DNA of 60,760 nt. Origin: CAYOPE01 sp964405805 (GTDB lineage Bacteria > Patescibacteriota > Doudnabacteria > UBA920 > O2-02-FULL-48-8). Every line of letters begins with the position of its first letter. Position 1 is the first letter of the stretch. Both the position numbers and the translations under genes were made by a program. Of this stretch, positions 23,840 to 32,440 are shown in pieces. The stretch is from contig CAYOPE010000002.1 in assembly GCA_964405805.1 (NCBI GenBank), forward strand, positions 1 to 60,760, given 5' to 3'. The notes under the pieces are model-generated. The model was not told the origin of the DNA. It made no database searches and saw nothing but the letters and a program-made list of their open reading frames with translations.

Positions 23840-24070
23840 ATGGAATTTGCACCATCACTTTTTTCCACCCGTGTTTCAGCAGGCCGCCGCACATACTTTA
23901 TCGATGTGAAGTCTGCGAAGAATAACAAACCATTTCTGAAAATCACACAATCAGAGATCAATGGGGATGAGAAAAAGAAAAGTACTTTGAACGTTTTCGA
24001 ATCAGAGATCTCAGATTTCGGCACAGCCGTAAATCAGGCTCTCGACTTCGTTCACCAAGCTAATAAGTAG
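23840..24070 (+). CDS. PUR-alpha-like DNA/RNA-binding protein (DUF3276 type)
   Basis: The 76-residue protein begins with LFSTRVSAGRRTYFIDVKSA and continues with a strand-helix pattern (FLKITQSEI ... TLNVFESEISDFGTAVNQAL). This is the single PUR repeat of the DUF3276 family, which binds single-stranded nucleic acids. Best known from Bacteroidetes and spirochaetes, it lies here in the lexA operon, 7 bases after the preceding stop. Confidence 0.7.
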   Translation: MEFAPSLFSTRVSAGRRTYFIDVKSAKNNKPFLKITQSEINGDEKKKSTLNVFESEISDFGTAVNQALDFVHQANK

Positions 24071-24074
24071 TGGT

Positions 24075-24101
24075 AAGCCCTGACGAAATTAGCCAGGGCT
24101 T
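24075..24101 (+). terminator. Hairpin after the lexA operon
   Basis: AAGCCCTG (24075-24082) pairs with CAGGGCTT (24094-24101). Only ATATTT follows, so termination is likely weak. Confidence 0.55.
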
Positions 24102-24114
24102 ATATTTAAATAAT

Positions 24115-24504
24115 ATGAATTATACAGGAACTATAATAGAAGAAAGTTTAGAAAATAAAAACATTTTAGAAAAGATAAGGATTACTAATCAAAAAGTTGA
24201 AGTGGTGAATAAAATGCATAGGACTCCTTGGGTTAGGCAATGGACACTTGATTCAGTAGAAATAGAAGTTGCTAGGGCTGAGGAAGTTGCTAACATATTG
24301 AGCTCGGCCCTAGATTCAGAGCATCCTTGGTATGCAGATTATAAGAACGAGAAATGGCATTATATTATCTTTAAGAAGAAGATTTTTAAAATTGATCGTA
24401 ACAATAAGCAACAATATGACGATGCTAAAGAGTATGGCTTGTCACTAGGGATCCCTGAATACCAAGTAGATTTTCATCCAGAAGTTGCGGAGTGGGAGAG
24501 ATAA
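24115..24504 (+). CDS. Protein of unknown function
   Basis: The ATG at 24115 is preferred to a GTG at 24070, which lies upstream of the hairpin. The product has 129 residues: a strand-rich N-terminus (MNYTGTIIEESLENKNILEK) and HPWYADYKNEKWHYIIFKKK, and ends VDFHPEVAEWER. This pattern occurs in small uncharacterised proteins of Patescibacteria, but I know no function. It abuts the ComM-like gene, whose ATG follows 1 base after the stop. Confidence 0.6.
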   Translation: MNYTGTIIEESLENKNILEKIRITNQKVEVVNKMHRTPWVRQWTLDSVEIEVARAEEVANILSSALDSEHPWYADYKNEKWHYIIFKKKIFKIDRNNKQQYDDAKEYGLSLGIPEYQVDFHPEVAEWER

Positions 24505-24505
24505 A

Positions 24506-26023
24506 ATGTCAAAAGTTTATTCAGCGTCCTTAATTGGACTCAATGCTTCTCCTATAGAAGTCGAAGCAGATATTTCTGGAGGTTTGCCGAAAACTATTAT
24601 CGTCGGTCTTCCGGATACTGCAGTTCAGGAAGCTAGGGAAAGAGTAAAATCGGCAATCAAAAATTCGAGCGCATATTTTCCGCCTTCCCATATTGCAGTT
24701 AATTTAGCTCCGGCGGACCTTCCCAAAAACGGGACTTACTACGATTTGCCGATCGCATTATCGATTTTACATAATTCTGGTCAGATATTTTTTGAACCCA
24801 AAGGAAAAATGTTTTTAGGAGAGTTAGCACTCGATGGCAATGTTCGTGCTGTCACCGGTGTCCTGCCGATCTTACTTATGGCCAAGCAAAAAGGATTCAA
24901 GCAAGTTTTTATTCCAAAAGCCAATAGCAAGGAAGCCAGTTTAATCAATGGCTTAGAAATCATTCCATTAAAAAATCTTTATGAAGCCGTAGGTTTCTTG
25001 CAAGGTTTAGTAAAAATTGAACCAGTCAAGCCTGCGGATTGGAATAAGTTACTAGAAGTGCCGGAGCCGAGCTTTGATATGCAACTCATCAAAGGTCAGG
25101 AAGCTGCGAAAAGAGCCTTGGAAATAGCTGCTGCTGGCGGGCATAATGTTTTGCTTTCCGGTCCTCCTGGCACTGGTAAAACTTTGTTGGCTAAAGCTTT
25201 GCCCTCGATTTTACCGAAACTTACAGTGGATGAAGTTTTAGAAATCACTAAGGTTTATAGTGTCGCAGGCCTACTAAATGTGAATCGAACTTTAGTTACC
25301 CAAAGACCATTTAGAAGCCCGCATCATACCGCTTCGGGTATTGCTTTAGTTGGAGGCGGGTCAAATCCCAAGCCAGGGGAGATCTCACTTTCTCATCGTG
25401 GTGTTTTGTTCCTCGACGAATTTCCAGAGTTTTCTCGTAATGTCCTGGAAAATTTAAGACAACCTTTAGAAGACGGAGTGGTTACAGTGGCCAGAGTACA
25501 CTCGACCGCTTCTTTTCCGGCGCAATTCACACTAGTAGCTGCACAGAATCCTTGCCCTTGTGGTTATTATTCGGATCCAACCAAAACTTGTATTTGCTCA
25601 CCTAATCAAATTATGAAGTATCAGAAAAAGATCTCAGGGCCTTTGCTAGATCGGATTGATCTTCATGTTGAGGTTGGACGAATTGAATATGAAAAATTGG
25701 CTTCTGAAGCCTCAGGCGAGAGCTCTGCGGATATTCAAACCCGAGTCCAGCAAGCTCGCGATGTCCAGACAAAACGATTTGGAACCAAGGCTTTGGTGAA
25801 AACCAATTCAGAGATGTCGATTAAAGAGATCAAAGAATATTGTAAACTTGACTCTGAACAGCAGAATTTTATGAAAGCTGCTGTGGTTAAAATGTATTTG
25901 TCAGCGAGGTCCTATCACCGTATCTTGAAATTGGCTCGTACAATTGCTGATTTGGTCGGGGAAGATAAAATTAGCTTAAGTCATCTCGCTGAGGCGCTCC
26001 AGTATCGCCCCAAAGTTGAGTAG
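24506..26023 (+). CDS. YifB/ComM family Mg-chelatase-like AAA+ ATPase
   Basis: The ATG at 24506 gives 505 residues. An N-terminal Lon-like domain (SKVYSASLIGLNASPIEVEA) is followed by LSGPPGTGKTLLAKALPS (Walker A near 220), LFLDEFPEFSR (Walker B), a Cys-rich finger (PCPCGYYSDPTKTCICSP) and the chelatase lid. ComM-type proteins act as branch-migration helicases that extend integrated DNA during natural transformation. In Patescibacteria it often accompanies competence genes, none of which is adjacent. Confidence 0.9.
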   Translation: MSKVYSASLIGLNASPIEVEADISGGLPKTIIVGLPDTAVQEARERVKSAIKNSSAYFPPSHIAVNLAPADLPKNGTYYDLPIALSILHNSGQIFFEPKGKMFLGELALDGNVRAVTGVLPILLMAKQKGFKQVFIPKANSKEASLINGLEIIPLKNLYEAVGFLQGLVKIEPVKPADWNKLLEVPEPSFDMQLIKGQEAAKRALEIAAAGGHNVLLSGPPGTGKTLLAKALPSILPKLTVDEVLEITKVYSVAGLLNVNRTLVTQRPFRSPHHTASGIALVGGGSNPKPGEISLSHRGVLFLDEFPEFSRNVLENLRQPLEDGVVTVARVHSTASFPAQFTLVAAQNPCPCGYYSDPTKTCICSPNQIMKYQKKISGPLLDRIDLHVEVGRIEYEKLASEASGESSADIQTRVQQARDVQTKRFGTKALVKTNSEMSIKEIKEYCKLDSEQQNFMKAAVVKMYLSARSYHRILKLARTIADLVGEDKISLSHLAEALQYRPKVE

Positions 26024-26050
26024 TAAGGGATAAGTAGAAAGTATAAAGGA

Positions 26051-26425
26051 ATGCAAAGTTCAAAAATTACAAATTTTATCGATTTGAAAGTATGGCAATC
26101 TAGCCATCAGGTGGTTTTATGTATTTACAGACTATCTAAATTATTTCCGAAAGAAGAGCTCTACGGTTTGGTTAGTCAGCTAAGAAGAGCCGTAGTTTCG
26201 ATAACATCAAATATTGCGGAGGGTTTTAGCCGAACTAGTCCTAGAGATAAGGCTTATTTTTATTCTATTGCTTTGGGGTCAGTAAACGAGGTTCAAAATC
26301 AAATTTTAATAGCCAAAGATTTAATATATTTAAAAGAATCAGAATATATAAAGATATCAGAGGCGTTAATTGAGATTCATAAAATGCTCAATGGTTTAAT
26401 TAAAAGTGTTTTAGCGCGTCCTTAA
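26051..26425 (+). CDS. Four-helix-bundle protein (S23 / 23S rRNA IVP type)
   Basis: The 124-residue protein contains DLKVWQSSHQVVLCIYRL, QLRRAVVSITSNIAEGFSR and a helical C-terminus, the signature of the S23/IVP four-helix family. Members are found in rRNA intervening sequences, and the fold is shared with Avd proteins of diversity-generating retroelements. There is no reverse transcriptase or template repeat nearby. The role is unknown. Confidence 0.88.
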   Translation: MQSSKITNFIDLKVWQSSHQVVLCIYRLSKLFPKEELYGLVSQLRRAVVSITSNIAEGFSRTSPRDKAYFYSIALGSVNEVQNQILIAKDLIYLKESEYIKISEALIEIHKMLNGLIKSVLARP

Positions 26426-26473
26426 TACTTACTACTTTATCCTTTCTACTCTTTGCGATATAATGCCTAAGCT

Positions 26474-27373
26474 ATGTCTCATACGAAAAAAGTCAGAAAA
26501 GCCGTTATTCCTGCAGCAGGATTTGGAACCCGTTTCCTTCCTGCTACCAAAGCTCAGCCAAAGGAAATGCTTCCGATTGTCGACAAACCGATTATTCAGT
26601 ATGTAGTAGAAGATGCTGTATCTGCGGGGATCGAAGACATTGTCATTGTCACTGGTTGGTCTAAGCGAAATATCGAAGATCATTTCGATTATCCTTTTGA
26701 ATTGGAGAAAAGATTAGAAGAAGCTGGAAAGATTTCAGAACTAGAAGAGATTAGGAAGATTGGAGATTTGGCGAATTTCACATACGTCCGCCAAAAAGGA
26801 CCCATGGGTAATGCGACCCCCATATTAAACGCTAAGCATTTAATTGGTGATGAACCGTTTATGGTTTTGTGGGGAGATGACTTTATGGAAGCGACTCCTA
26901 CTCGAGCCCAGCAACTACTGAAAGCCTACGAGGAAAATGATTGCAGTGCCGTAGTTAGTTGCATTAAAGCTAACAAACCTGAAGATTATAAACGTTATGG
27001 GTATGCCGCAGGAAAAAATCTAGGACCCGGACTTTTAGAGATTGAAAAATTGGTAGAGAAGCCAGGGGCTGGGAAAATAGATTCGGACTTTGCAGTTATA
27101 GGCGGCGCGATTTACGAGCCGGAGATGTTTGGAGCGATCGAGGAAGCCATGAAGCGGCTAGAAAAGGAAGGTAGCAAGAGAGAGCTCGTTTACATCGACG
27201 CTTTAAATATTTTACTTGAACGAAAAATGAAATGTCTGGCCCTCGAAATCAAGGGCAAGTTTTATGATTGTGGTAACAAGCTTGAATATCTGAAAGCTGT
27301 TGTAGAGTTTGGCCTTAAGCATGATGACCTAAGCCGTGAATTTGCCGAATACCTAAAAAATATTGTAAAATAA
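26474..27373 (+). CDS. galU: UTP-glucose-1-phosphate uridylyltransferase
   Basis: GalU makes UDP-glucose from UTP and glucose-1-phosphate. The 299-residue protein starts VRKAVIPAAGFGTRFLPATK, the nucleotide-binding loop, followed by AQPKEMLPIVDKPIIQY, the LWGDDFM segment and EKPGAGKIDSDFAVIGGAIY. All conserved elements are present. UDP-glucose could feed the glycosyltransferase at 5067 and surface polysaccharides. Confidence 0.96.
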   Translation: MSHTKKVRKAVIPAAGFGTRFLPATKAQPKEMLPIVDKPIIQYVVEDAVSAGIEDIVIVTGWSKRNIEDHFDYPFELEKRLEEAGKISELEEIRKIGDLANFTYVRQKGPMGNATPILNAKHLIGDEPFMVLWGDDFMEATPTRAQQLLKAYEENDCSAVVSCIKANKPEDYKRYGYAAGKNLGPGLLEIEKLVEKPGAGKIDSDFAVIGGAIYEPEMFGAIEEAMKRLEKEGSKRELVYIDALNILLERKMKCLALEIKGKFYDCGNKLEYLKAVVEFGLKHDDLSREFAEYLKNIVK

Positions 27374-27403
27374 AAGCAGGTTAAGCGTCTTTCAGAAATA
27401 AAA

Positions 27404-28711
27404 ATGGACAAAAAATATTATATAATCGGCGGTGTGTTAGTAGCACTCCTCATTCTAGTGGGAGTCTTATTTTTTGGTAGCTCTAGCGCTCCAAAAAAGA
27501 CCACTTCAGGAAAAATCGAACTCGTCTGGTGGAAGACTTTTGAAGATTCAACTAATATTCAGGATTTGATTTCTGATTACGAAAAGCTCCACAGTAATGT
27601 CACTATTACCTTTGTAAAAAAAGATCCATCAGACTATGAGCAACAACTAGTAAATGCCATCGCATCAGGTACTGGTCCTGATATTTTTAGCATTCACAAT
27701 GATTGGGTACCGAAGCACGCAGATAAAATCACTCCTGCTCCTGATTCGACTATGAGCCTGAGGACATATAAAGACACTTTTGCTGATGTGGCTTATTCTG
27801 ATTTTATAAAAGACAATAAAATTTACGGAATTCCATTATCAATTGATTTATTAGCGCTTTACTATAACAAGGAAATTTTAGGTTCTGCAGGAATTTCACA
27901 GCCTCCTACCACATGGCCAGAATTAGTCAGTGATGTCCAGAAAATTACCAGAGTTAGTAAGACCGGAGAATTTACTCGTTCTGGGATTGCTATGGGGACT
28001 TCGACCAATGTCAGCCGGGCTGTTGATATTCTGACCCTACTTATGCTTCAGAATGGCACGAAGTTTTATTCTGATGATCTCAATTCCGCCACCTTTGCTC
28101 AGGATAACTCAACCTTCGGATCTTCTTCGTTTAATCCCGGCGGCACAGCGCTAAGTTTTTATGCCCAGTTCGCTCAGCCTGCGAAGGTTTCTTATACATG
28201 GAATACCAAAAATGATTTTAGTCTGGATGCATTTACGGCCGGCAAGGTCGGTATGATTTTAGGTTATCAATACATGCAGCCTATGATCCGAGCTAAAGCC
28301 CCAAACCTTAACTGGGATGTCGCAGGTGTTCCTCAGACCTCAGATCAGGCTACAAAAATTAACTTTGCCAACTACTGGGGAGAGACTGTGGCCAAGGCTT
28401 CTAAGAATTCTGCTGTGGCTTGGGATTTTCTGAAATTTATTTCTCAAAAAGCTGAGTTGGACAAATATTATGCTAAACATAAGCTGGTGGCTTCACGAAA
28501 AGACATACTTCCTTCCCAAGTACCTGACACTGAGATCGGAGTATTTGCAGAAAATGCTCTAACTGCAAAGAGTGTTTATAAAAAGGATGCCAATCTGTTT
28601 GAGGCTGTATTTCTGAAAGCTATCGATGATGTGATTTTAAAAAATCTTGATGCAGTCAGCGCTCTGCGTAATGCGGCACAGCAGATTAATTTAAGTTTGC
28701 GAAACAAATAG
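27404..28711 (+). CDS. Extracellular solute-binding protein (family 1, sugar ABC type)
   Basis: The 435-residue protein has a membrane anchor (residues 5-24) without a lipobox Cys, so it is probably tethered rather than lipidated. KIELVWWKTFEDSTNIQDLI, GTGPDIFSIHNDWVPK and YGIPLSIDLLALYYNKE are typical of maltose-type binding proteins. No permease or ATPase gene is adjacent, so the partner is elsewhere, or the protein acts in another role. Confidence 0.88.
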   Translation: MDKKYYIIGGVLVALLILVGVLFFGSSSAPKKTTSGKIELVWWKTFEDSTNIQDLISDYEKLHSNVTITFVKKDPSDYEQQLVNAIASGTGPDIFSIHNDWVPKHADKITPAPDSTMSLRTYKDTFADVAYSDFIKDNKIYGIPLSIDLLALYYNKEILGSAGISQPPTTWPELVSDVQKITRVSKTGEFTRSGIAMGTSTNVSRAVDILTLLMLQNGTKFYSDDLNSATFAQDNSTFGSSSFNPGGTALSFYAQFAQPAKVSYTWNTKNDFSLDAFTAGKVGMILGYQYMQPMIRAKAPNLNWDVAGVPQTSDQATKINFANYWGETVAKASKNSAVAWDFLKFISQKAELDKYYAKHKLVASRKDILPSQVPDTEIGVFAENALTAKSVYKKDANLFEAVFLKAIDDVILKNLDAVSALRNAAQQINLSLRNK

Positions 28712-28720
28712 TATTTATGG

Positions 28721-28726
28721 TATAAT
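28721..28726 (+). promoter_or_regulatory. -10 box of the VirB2-like array
   Basis: TATAAT lies 23 bases before the TTG start of the first array gene. No clear -35 was seen. Confidence 0.5.
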
Positions 28727-28749
28727 GTTGCTAACTTAAGTCTTCCAAT

Positions 28750-29320
28750 TTGAAATCAAAAGTAAAAAAAATCTCGTATGCTGTTCTTCTGCTTTCACTA
28801 AGCTTGGCGCATGTTGCCCAAGCTGCTATCGTTACTTGTCCAGATGACTGTCAGATTTCAGATTTGATTTTAGTAGTTGTTCGGATTATCAATTATCTTT
28901 CTAGTCTCTCTGGTCTAGTGGCTATGATCTGGGTTTTGTGGTGTGGTTAAAATTTGATTACGGCTTAAGGTAAANNNNNNNNNNTATTCACTATACTTAT
29001 CAAATCATGCTCAAGTAGTTTACTGTACTTTTAACTATATATTTTAGTTTTCTTCTTTATCTTTATTAGTGTTTCGTAGTATTAATTATATTTACATTCT
29101 TGCTTGACTAGTGGCTATGGTCTAGTTTTTATGGGTTAAATACAATATTATTACTGTTTACTTTAATGAAGAAAAGCTTTCAGGAGCCAAAGAGACATTC
29201 GGCAACGCTATCATTGGCTTTTTCTTAATTTTAGTGGCTTACTTATTGGCTGATGCTATTGTGGCTTTGCTAGGAGGATTTAGTCTGCAGCAGCTTTATC
29301 AGATCATATACAAACCCTGA
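28750..29320 (+). pseudogene. VirB2/TrbC-like membrane protein, broken by a scaffold gap
   Basis: A TTG start gives a signal peptide (KSKVKKISYAVLLLSLSLAH), then CPDDCQISDLILVVVRIINY and the first membrane helix up to WVLWCG, where a stop appears at about 28948. A 10-N gap and about 180 bases of damaged sequence follow. From about 29166 the expected second half resumes (EEKLSGAKETFGNAIIGFF), ending at TGA 29318-29320. This is one array member of roughly 130 residues in the real genome. Its stop overlaps the next ATG by one base. Confidence 0.7.
28975..28984. other. Scaffold gap (10 N)
   Basis: Ten Ns interrupt the first array gene. The 183 bases after the gap (28985-29167) align without indels to the 183 bases before it (28792-28974) at roughly 60-65% identity by eye, and are full of stops. 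Confidence 0.95.
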
Positions 29321-29979
29321 TGCAGAAGTATTTTGCGATTATTTCATTGGTCATAATATGTTCTTTTGCGATCTTTCCAAGTTTTGTTTTAGCCGCCCCT
29401 TCTTGTGCAGGTAGCCCAGATCCAAATCAGTTATGCAACCCGTTTGAGTCTAACTCAGGCTCTAAAAAGATTAGCAGTTTCGCTCAGTTCGCCATTTTTG
29501 TTTTAAATGTTTTTTCTGGACTGGCGGGAATCGTCAGTATTGTATACATAGTTTTTAGTGGCTTTCGGTTCATCACTTCTCAGGGTAACGAAGAAACGGT
29601 TGAGAGTGCGAAAAGAGGTCTGCAGTGGTCAGTCATAGGGTTCGTGGTTATTTTGCTTTCCTATATCATAGTCTTGGGCATCAGTAAGGAGCTTAAGTTT
29701 CAGGGCCTCGGTACTCCGGATCAATTAAAAAATCCACTAACGTTAAATACTTTTTTTGATCTATATACTAGACTCCTCGACGCTTTTTTTAGTATCATGG
29801 CTTTGATAGCCATTCTGATGCTCATAGTTAGTGGTTATAGATATATCACGGCACAGGGAAATACAGAGCAAGCAGAAGCTGCAAAGAAGACGATTACTTA
29901 CGCTGTATTGGGAATCGTAGTCGCTCTACTTGCGTATGTCATAGTTCATAGCGTTGCCACATTCTTTGGTCTACCATAA
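29320..29979 (+). CDS. VirB2/TrbC-like membrane protein with two modules
   Basis: The 219-residue protein has a signal peptide (1-25) and two copies of the array module: FSGFRFITSQGNEETVESAK and VSGYRYITAQGNTEQAEAAK, each flanked by two membrane helices. The G(F/Y)RYIT-xGNEExxExAKK loop between helices is the family's hallmark and resembles conjugative pilin VirB2/TrbC. A module duplication within the protein is evident. Confidence 0.8.
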   Translation: MQKYFAIISLVIICSFAIFPSFVLAAPSCAGSPDPNQLCNPFESNSGSKKISSFAQFAIFVLNVFSGLAGIVSIVYIVFSGFRFITSQGNEETVESAKRGLQWSVIGFVVILLSYIIVLGISKELKFQGLGTPDQLKNPLTLNTFFDLYTRLLDAFFSIMALIAILMLIVSGYRYITAQGNTEQAEAAKKTITYAVLGIVVALLAYVIVHSVATFFGLP

Positions 29980-29983
29980 ATAT

Positions 29984-30397
29984 ATGAAAAAAATTCTTAT
30001 TGGTTTTATATTGTTATCTTTTGTTCTAACTTTACTGCCTGCAACTTTGGTTTTGGCGGATAATTGTACAGATAACTCAAATCCTACCGGCAGTGAGGCT
30101 GTCTGTAATCCAGCGCCGACTTTCTTTGTTAGTCTTCCAAGCCGAGGCGGGTTTGGCGATAACACTTTTGGCACTTTGTTGTTATTTTTTATTCAAATGC
30201 TTTTGGTTTTTGTTGGGCTCCTTGCTGTGCTATTTATCATTATCGGTGGCATCCAGTACGTCACTTCCAGAGGCGATGAAGAACAAGCTGAATCTGGCAA
30301 GAAAACATTGCAAAACGCTGTAATTGGACTCGTAATTGCTATTTTATCCTATGTAATTGTGGTGGTTGTGATTAACGCTCTAAATAACAAAACATAA
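29984..30397 (+). CDS. VirB2/TrbC-like membrane protein
   Basis: The ATG at 29984 is chosen because a signal peptide follows (MKKILIGFILLSFVLTLLPA). The product has 137 residues with one module: GGIQYVTSRGDEEQAESGKK between two membrane helices. Two Cys lie in the short extracellular N-terminal part. It starts 4 bases after the previous stop. Confidence 0.8.
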   Translation: MKKILIGFILLSFVLTLLPATLVLADNCTDNSNPTGSEAVCNPAPTFFVSLPSRGGFGDNTFGTLLLFFIQMLLVFVGLLAVLFIIIGGIQYVTSRGDEEQAESGKKTLQNAVIGLVIAILSYVIVVVVINALNNKT

Positions 30398-30467
30398 AGG
30401 TCGAAAGCTTCGGTTCTTGACGGCTAGAAAAGAATATATTAGAATTAAATTACAATTAATAAAACAT

Positions 30468-30836
30468 ATGAAACAAACTACTAAATTAGTTCAGATCACT
30501 TCTATCGTTCTGACGTTTGCGTTTGCTCTCGCTCCTCTGGCTTTCGGAGCTTTCCAGGATCCTTGTGCTTCTGGCACTGGAGGACTGCCTTGTGACACCT
30601 CGATCTCATCCTTTATCATCAAGATCATAAACATTGCCTTGACTGTGGCTGGCTTGATCGCTGTACTCTTCCTGATTGTCGGCGGCTTCCGTTACATTAC
30701 TTCTGCAGGGAATGAAGAAACTGCAGAGCAGGCCAAGAAGATTATTACCAACTCGATAATTGGTATCGTAGTTATCATCTTGTCATTCGTTATCGTTCGT
30801 GTCATCAGCAACGCTCTGATCAACCAACAAGCTTAA
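30468..30836 (+). CDS. VirB2/TrbC-like membrane protein
   Basis: The ATG at 30468 begins a normal signal peptide (MKQTTKLVQITSIVLTFAFA), while upstream codons are charged and lack support. The 122-residue product carries the module GGFRYITSAGNEETAEQAKK. Processing after Ala-Leu-Ala-Pro-like sequence would leave a two-helix membrane protein, the size expected of a pilin subunit. Confidence 0.8.
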   Translation: MKQTTKLVQITSIVLTFAFALAPLAFGAFQDPCASGTGGLPCDTSISSFIIKIINIALTVAGLIAVLFLIVGGFRYITSAGNEETAEQAKKIITNSIIGIVVIILSFVIVRVISNALINQQA

Positions 30837-30846
30837 GCTTGGAAAC

Positions 30847-31221
30847 ATGAATAAAAACAAAATAGTAAAAATTGGATCAGTGCTATTTGGTTTGCTTCTG
30901 CCAACATTGGTTTTGGCAGCAGGCATTATTCCTAATAATCCCGATAACACTGGGGTTTTGCCTGGTGATCCCAGCAGCACCTTTAACGATCAAGTCAGTA
31001 TTGTAATTCGCATACTTCTCGGAGTTGCTGGAATTATTGCCGTATTATTCATCATAATCGGCGGGTTTCAGTACATCACTTCTGGCGCCAACGAAGAAAT
31101 GGCCGAATCTGGCAAGAAAACTTTACAGAATGCCATCGTTGGCTTGATTATCATCATTCTTTCCTATGTCATTGTAGTGGTAATCGCCAGAGCGCTCATC
31201 TTTGGTCCTGCTGGTACTTAA
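30847..31221 (+). CDS. VirB2/TrbC-like membrane protein, last of the array
   Basis: This 124-residue protein has a signal peptide (1-22) and the module GGFQYITSGANEEMAESGKK. It begins 10 bases after the previous stop and ends 6 bases before a strong terminator, closing the array. Confidence 0.8.
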   Translation: MNKNKIVKIGSVLFGLLLPTLVLAAGIIPNNPDNTGVLPGDPSSTFNDQVSIVIRILLGVAGIIAVLFIIIGGFQYITSGANEEMAESGKKTLQNAIVGLIIIILSYVIVVVIARALIFGPAGT

Positions 31222-31227
31222 TTTTTG

Positions 31228-31257
31228 AACCGCCTCGATTCTGAGGCGGTTTTTTTA
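31228..31257 (+). terminator. Terminator of the VirB2-like array
   Basis: AACCGCCTC (31228-31236) pairs with GAGGCGGTT (31243-31251), followed by T6. Confidence 0.9.
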
Positions 31258-31260
31258 TCC

Positions 31261-31298
31261 AAAAAAACAAGGGCTATCCAACTGGTGAATAGCCCTTG
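31261..31298 (-). terminator. Terminator of island unit 1 (minus strand)
   Basis: CAAGGGCTAT (31268-31277) pairs with ATAGCCCTTG (31289-31298). On the minus strand it runs into T7 at 31261-31267. It stands back-to-back with the array terminator. Confidence 0.85.
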
Positions 31299-31333
31299 CG
31301 AGAAGACTAAATGTACTTCTCGACTTTACTTCC

Positions 31334-32217
31334 CTACTTCTCACTCTCGCGCAGCACTTTCTTGAAGCTGCCGTCAGGCTGCTCCAGAAAGTCGTAGTGG
31401 AGGTTCTTCGTACGCTTGCGCGCGCGGGCGAAGAATTCGGCATTGAGCGTGATGTTCTTGCTCGCCTGCAACCGCAGGGGCACGATCATCTCGTCGATGA
31501 CGACTTCCCAGTCGTCCTGCTTGTCGCTGTACCGGAATGTCAGCGGCGTGCAGTTGACCGGGACCGGCACCACATGATCGTAGAAGTTGTTGCCTTCATC
31601 CGCCTGGATGATGCGCCGGCCGCATCCCCAGATCTCGACGTGCTCCATGAATCCCTCGCGGCCTTTTTTGAATTTGAGGCCGCCCCAGGTATCACGGTCG
31701 ATCGCCCGCTGCACGTAGCTGTGCCCATCGTAGTAATCGTTGCGGCCGTACTCGCCGCGAGGCCAGTAAACACCCGGATCGAGAGGCCGGCTTCGGATGT
31801 CGTCGACGGCCGAACGATGATACTCGGACTGTGGTGTTGGCGCATTCGGCACCGAAGCCTCGTTCCGGGGTTCCCGATAGATCGGCGGCGGCGGCGGGGT
31901 CAGGGGGAGTGAGCGGATCTGGTTGACGGTCATGCGCTCGCCGGGCAGCGGGGTGGGTGGGGGGATCGCCGCAGGCGGCGGGGTGACCTTGGCGCTCTGC
32001 GGTGCGGGCGCCGGCGCTTCGATCTTCCGGATGTGCACCGTCTTGCCGTCGACCGTGTGGGTGAATCCGGTGCCATCGAGGAGCTGCTTCATCGCGCTTT
32101 CGATGCTGCTCATGTCGAGGGTCCCGGTCCAGTTCCCGGTGAGAGCCTGGTCACCCTCGATTTTGTAGTTGAGCTCTGTGCCGACGATCTTGACGATCGC
32201 AGCCCGTGACCGTGGCT
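31334..32217 (-). pseudogene. STN-domain secreted/membrane-associated protein, C-terminal part
   Basis: GC-rich frame, cut at its N-terminal side by a scaffold gap; about 294 residues remain. It begins with a short secretin/TonB N-terminus-like domain (LNYKIEGDQALTGNWTGTLD, then TGFTHTVDGKTVHIRKI). A Pro-rich linker (PAPAPQ...PPPTPLPGER) and a unique C-terminal domain with WGGLKFKKGREGF and aromatic strands follow. STN domains are periplasmic and sense or dock partners. The N-terminus is at 32440-32500, separated by the gap and a NuoL fragment. Same operon style as the other island genes. Confidence 0.6.
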
Positions 32218-32227
32218 NNNNNNNNNN
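32218..32227. other. Scaffold gap (10 N)
   Basis: Ten Ns interrupt the STN-domain gene and adjoin an unrelated NuoL fragment. Confidence 0.95.
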
Positions 32228-32440
32228 CCCCAGAAAAGAAAAACTGAAAAGAGACAGGTAAGCGTAATAGATCGGAAATCTCTCCTCCCCTTTCATGTAA
32301 CCCAGACTATAAATATGCACCATCAGAGAAATAAAGCTCACGACCAGAAGCATCATAACTGAAATCGGATCTATCAGAGTACCCATATGGATCGAAAGAC
32401 CATTGGCAAATTCCAGCCAGGATATATCGATCGGAATAAA
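32228..32440 (-). pseudogene. nuoL: NADH-quinone oxidoreductase subunit L fragment (foreign)
   Basis: About 71 codons read SWLEFANGLSIHMGTLIDPI, SVMMLLVVSFISLMVHIYSL and GYMKGEERFPIYYAYLSLFS, an internal piece of NuoL (a proton-pumping complex I subunit) as seen in Bacteroidetes-like bacteria. It has neither end of the gene. It is AT-richer than the flanking island gene and lies between that gene's N-terminal codons and the gap. Patescibacteria normally lack complex I. A chimeric contig end is by far the simplest reading. Confidence 0.65.

Noticed and set aside
26051..26425. Diversity-generating retroelement suggested by an Avd-like four-helix protein
   Set aside because: No reverse transcriptase, and no A-specific template/variable repeat pair nearby; the duplicated segment at 28.8-29.2 kb has substitutions of all base types.
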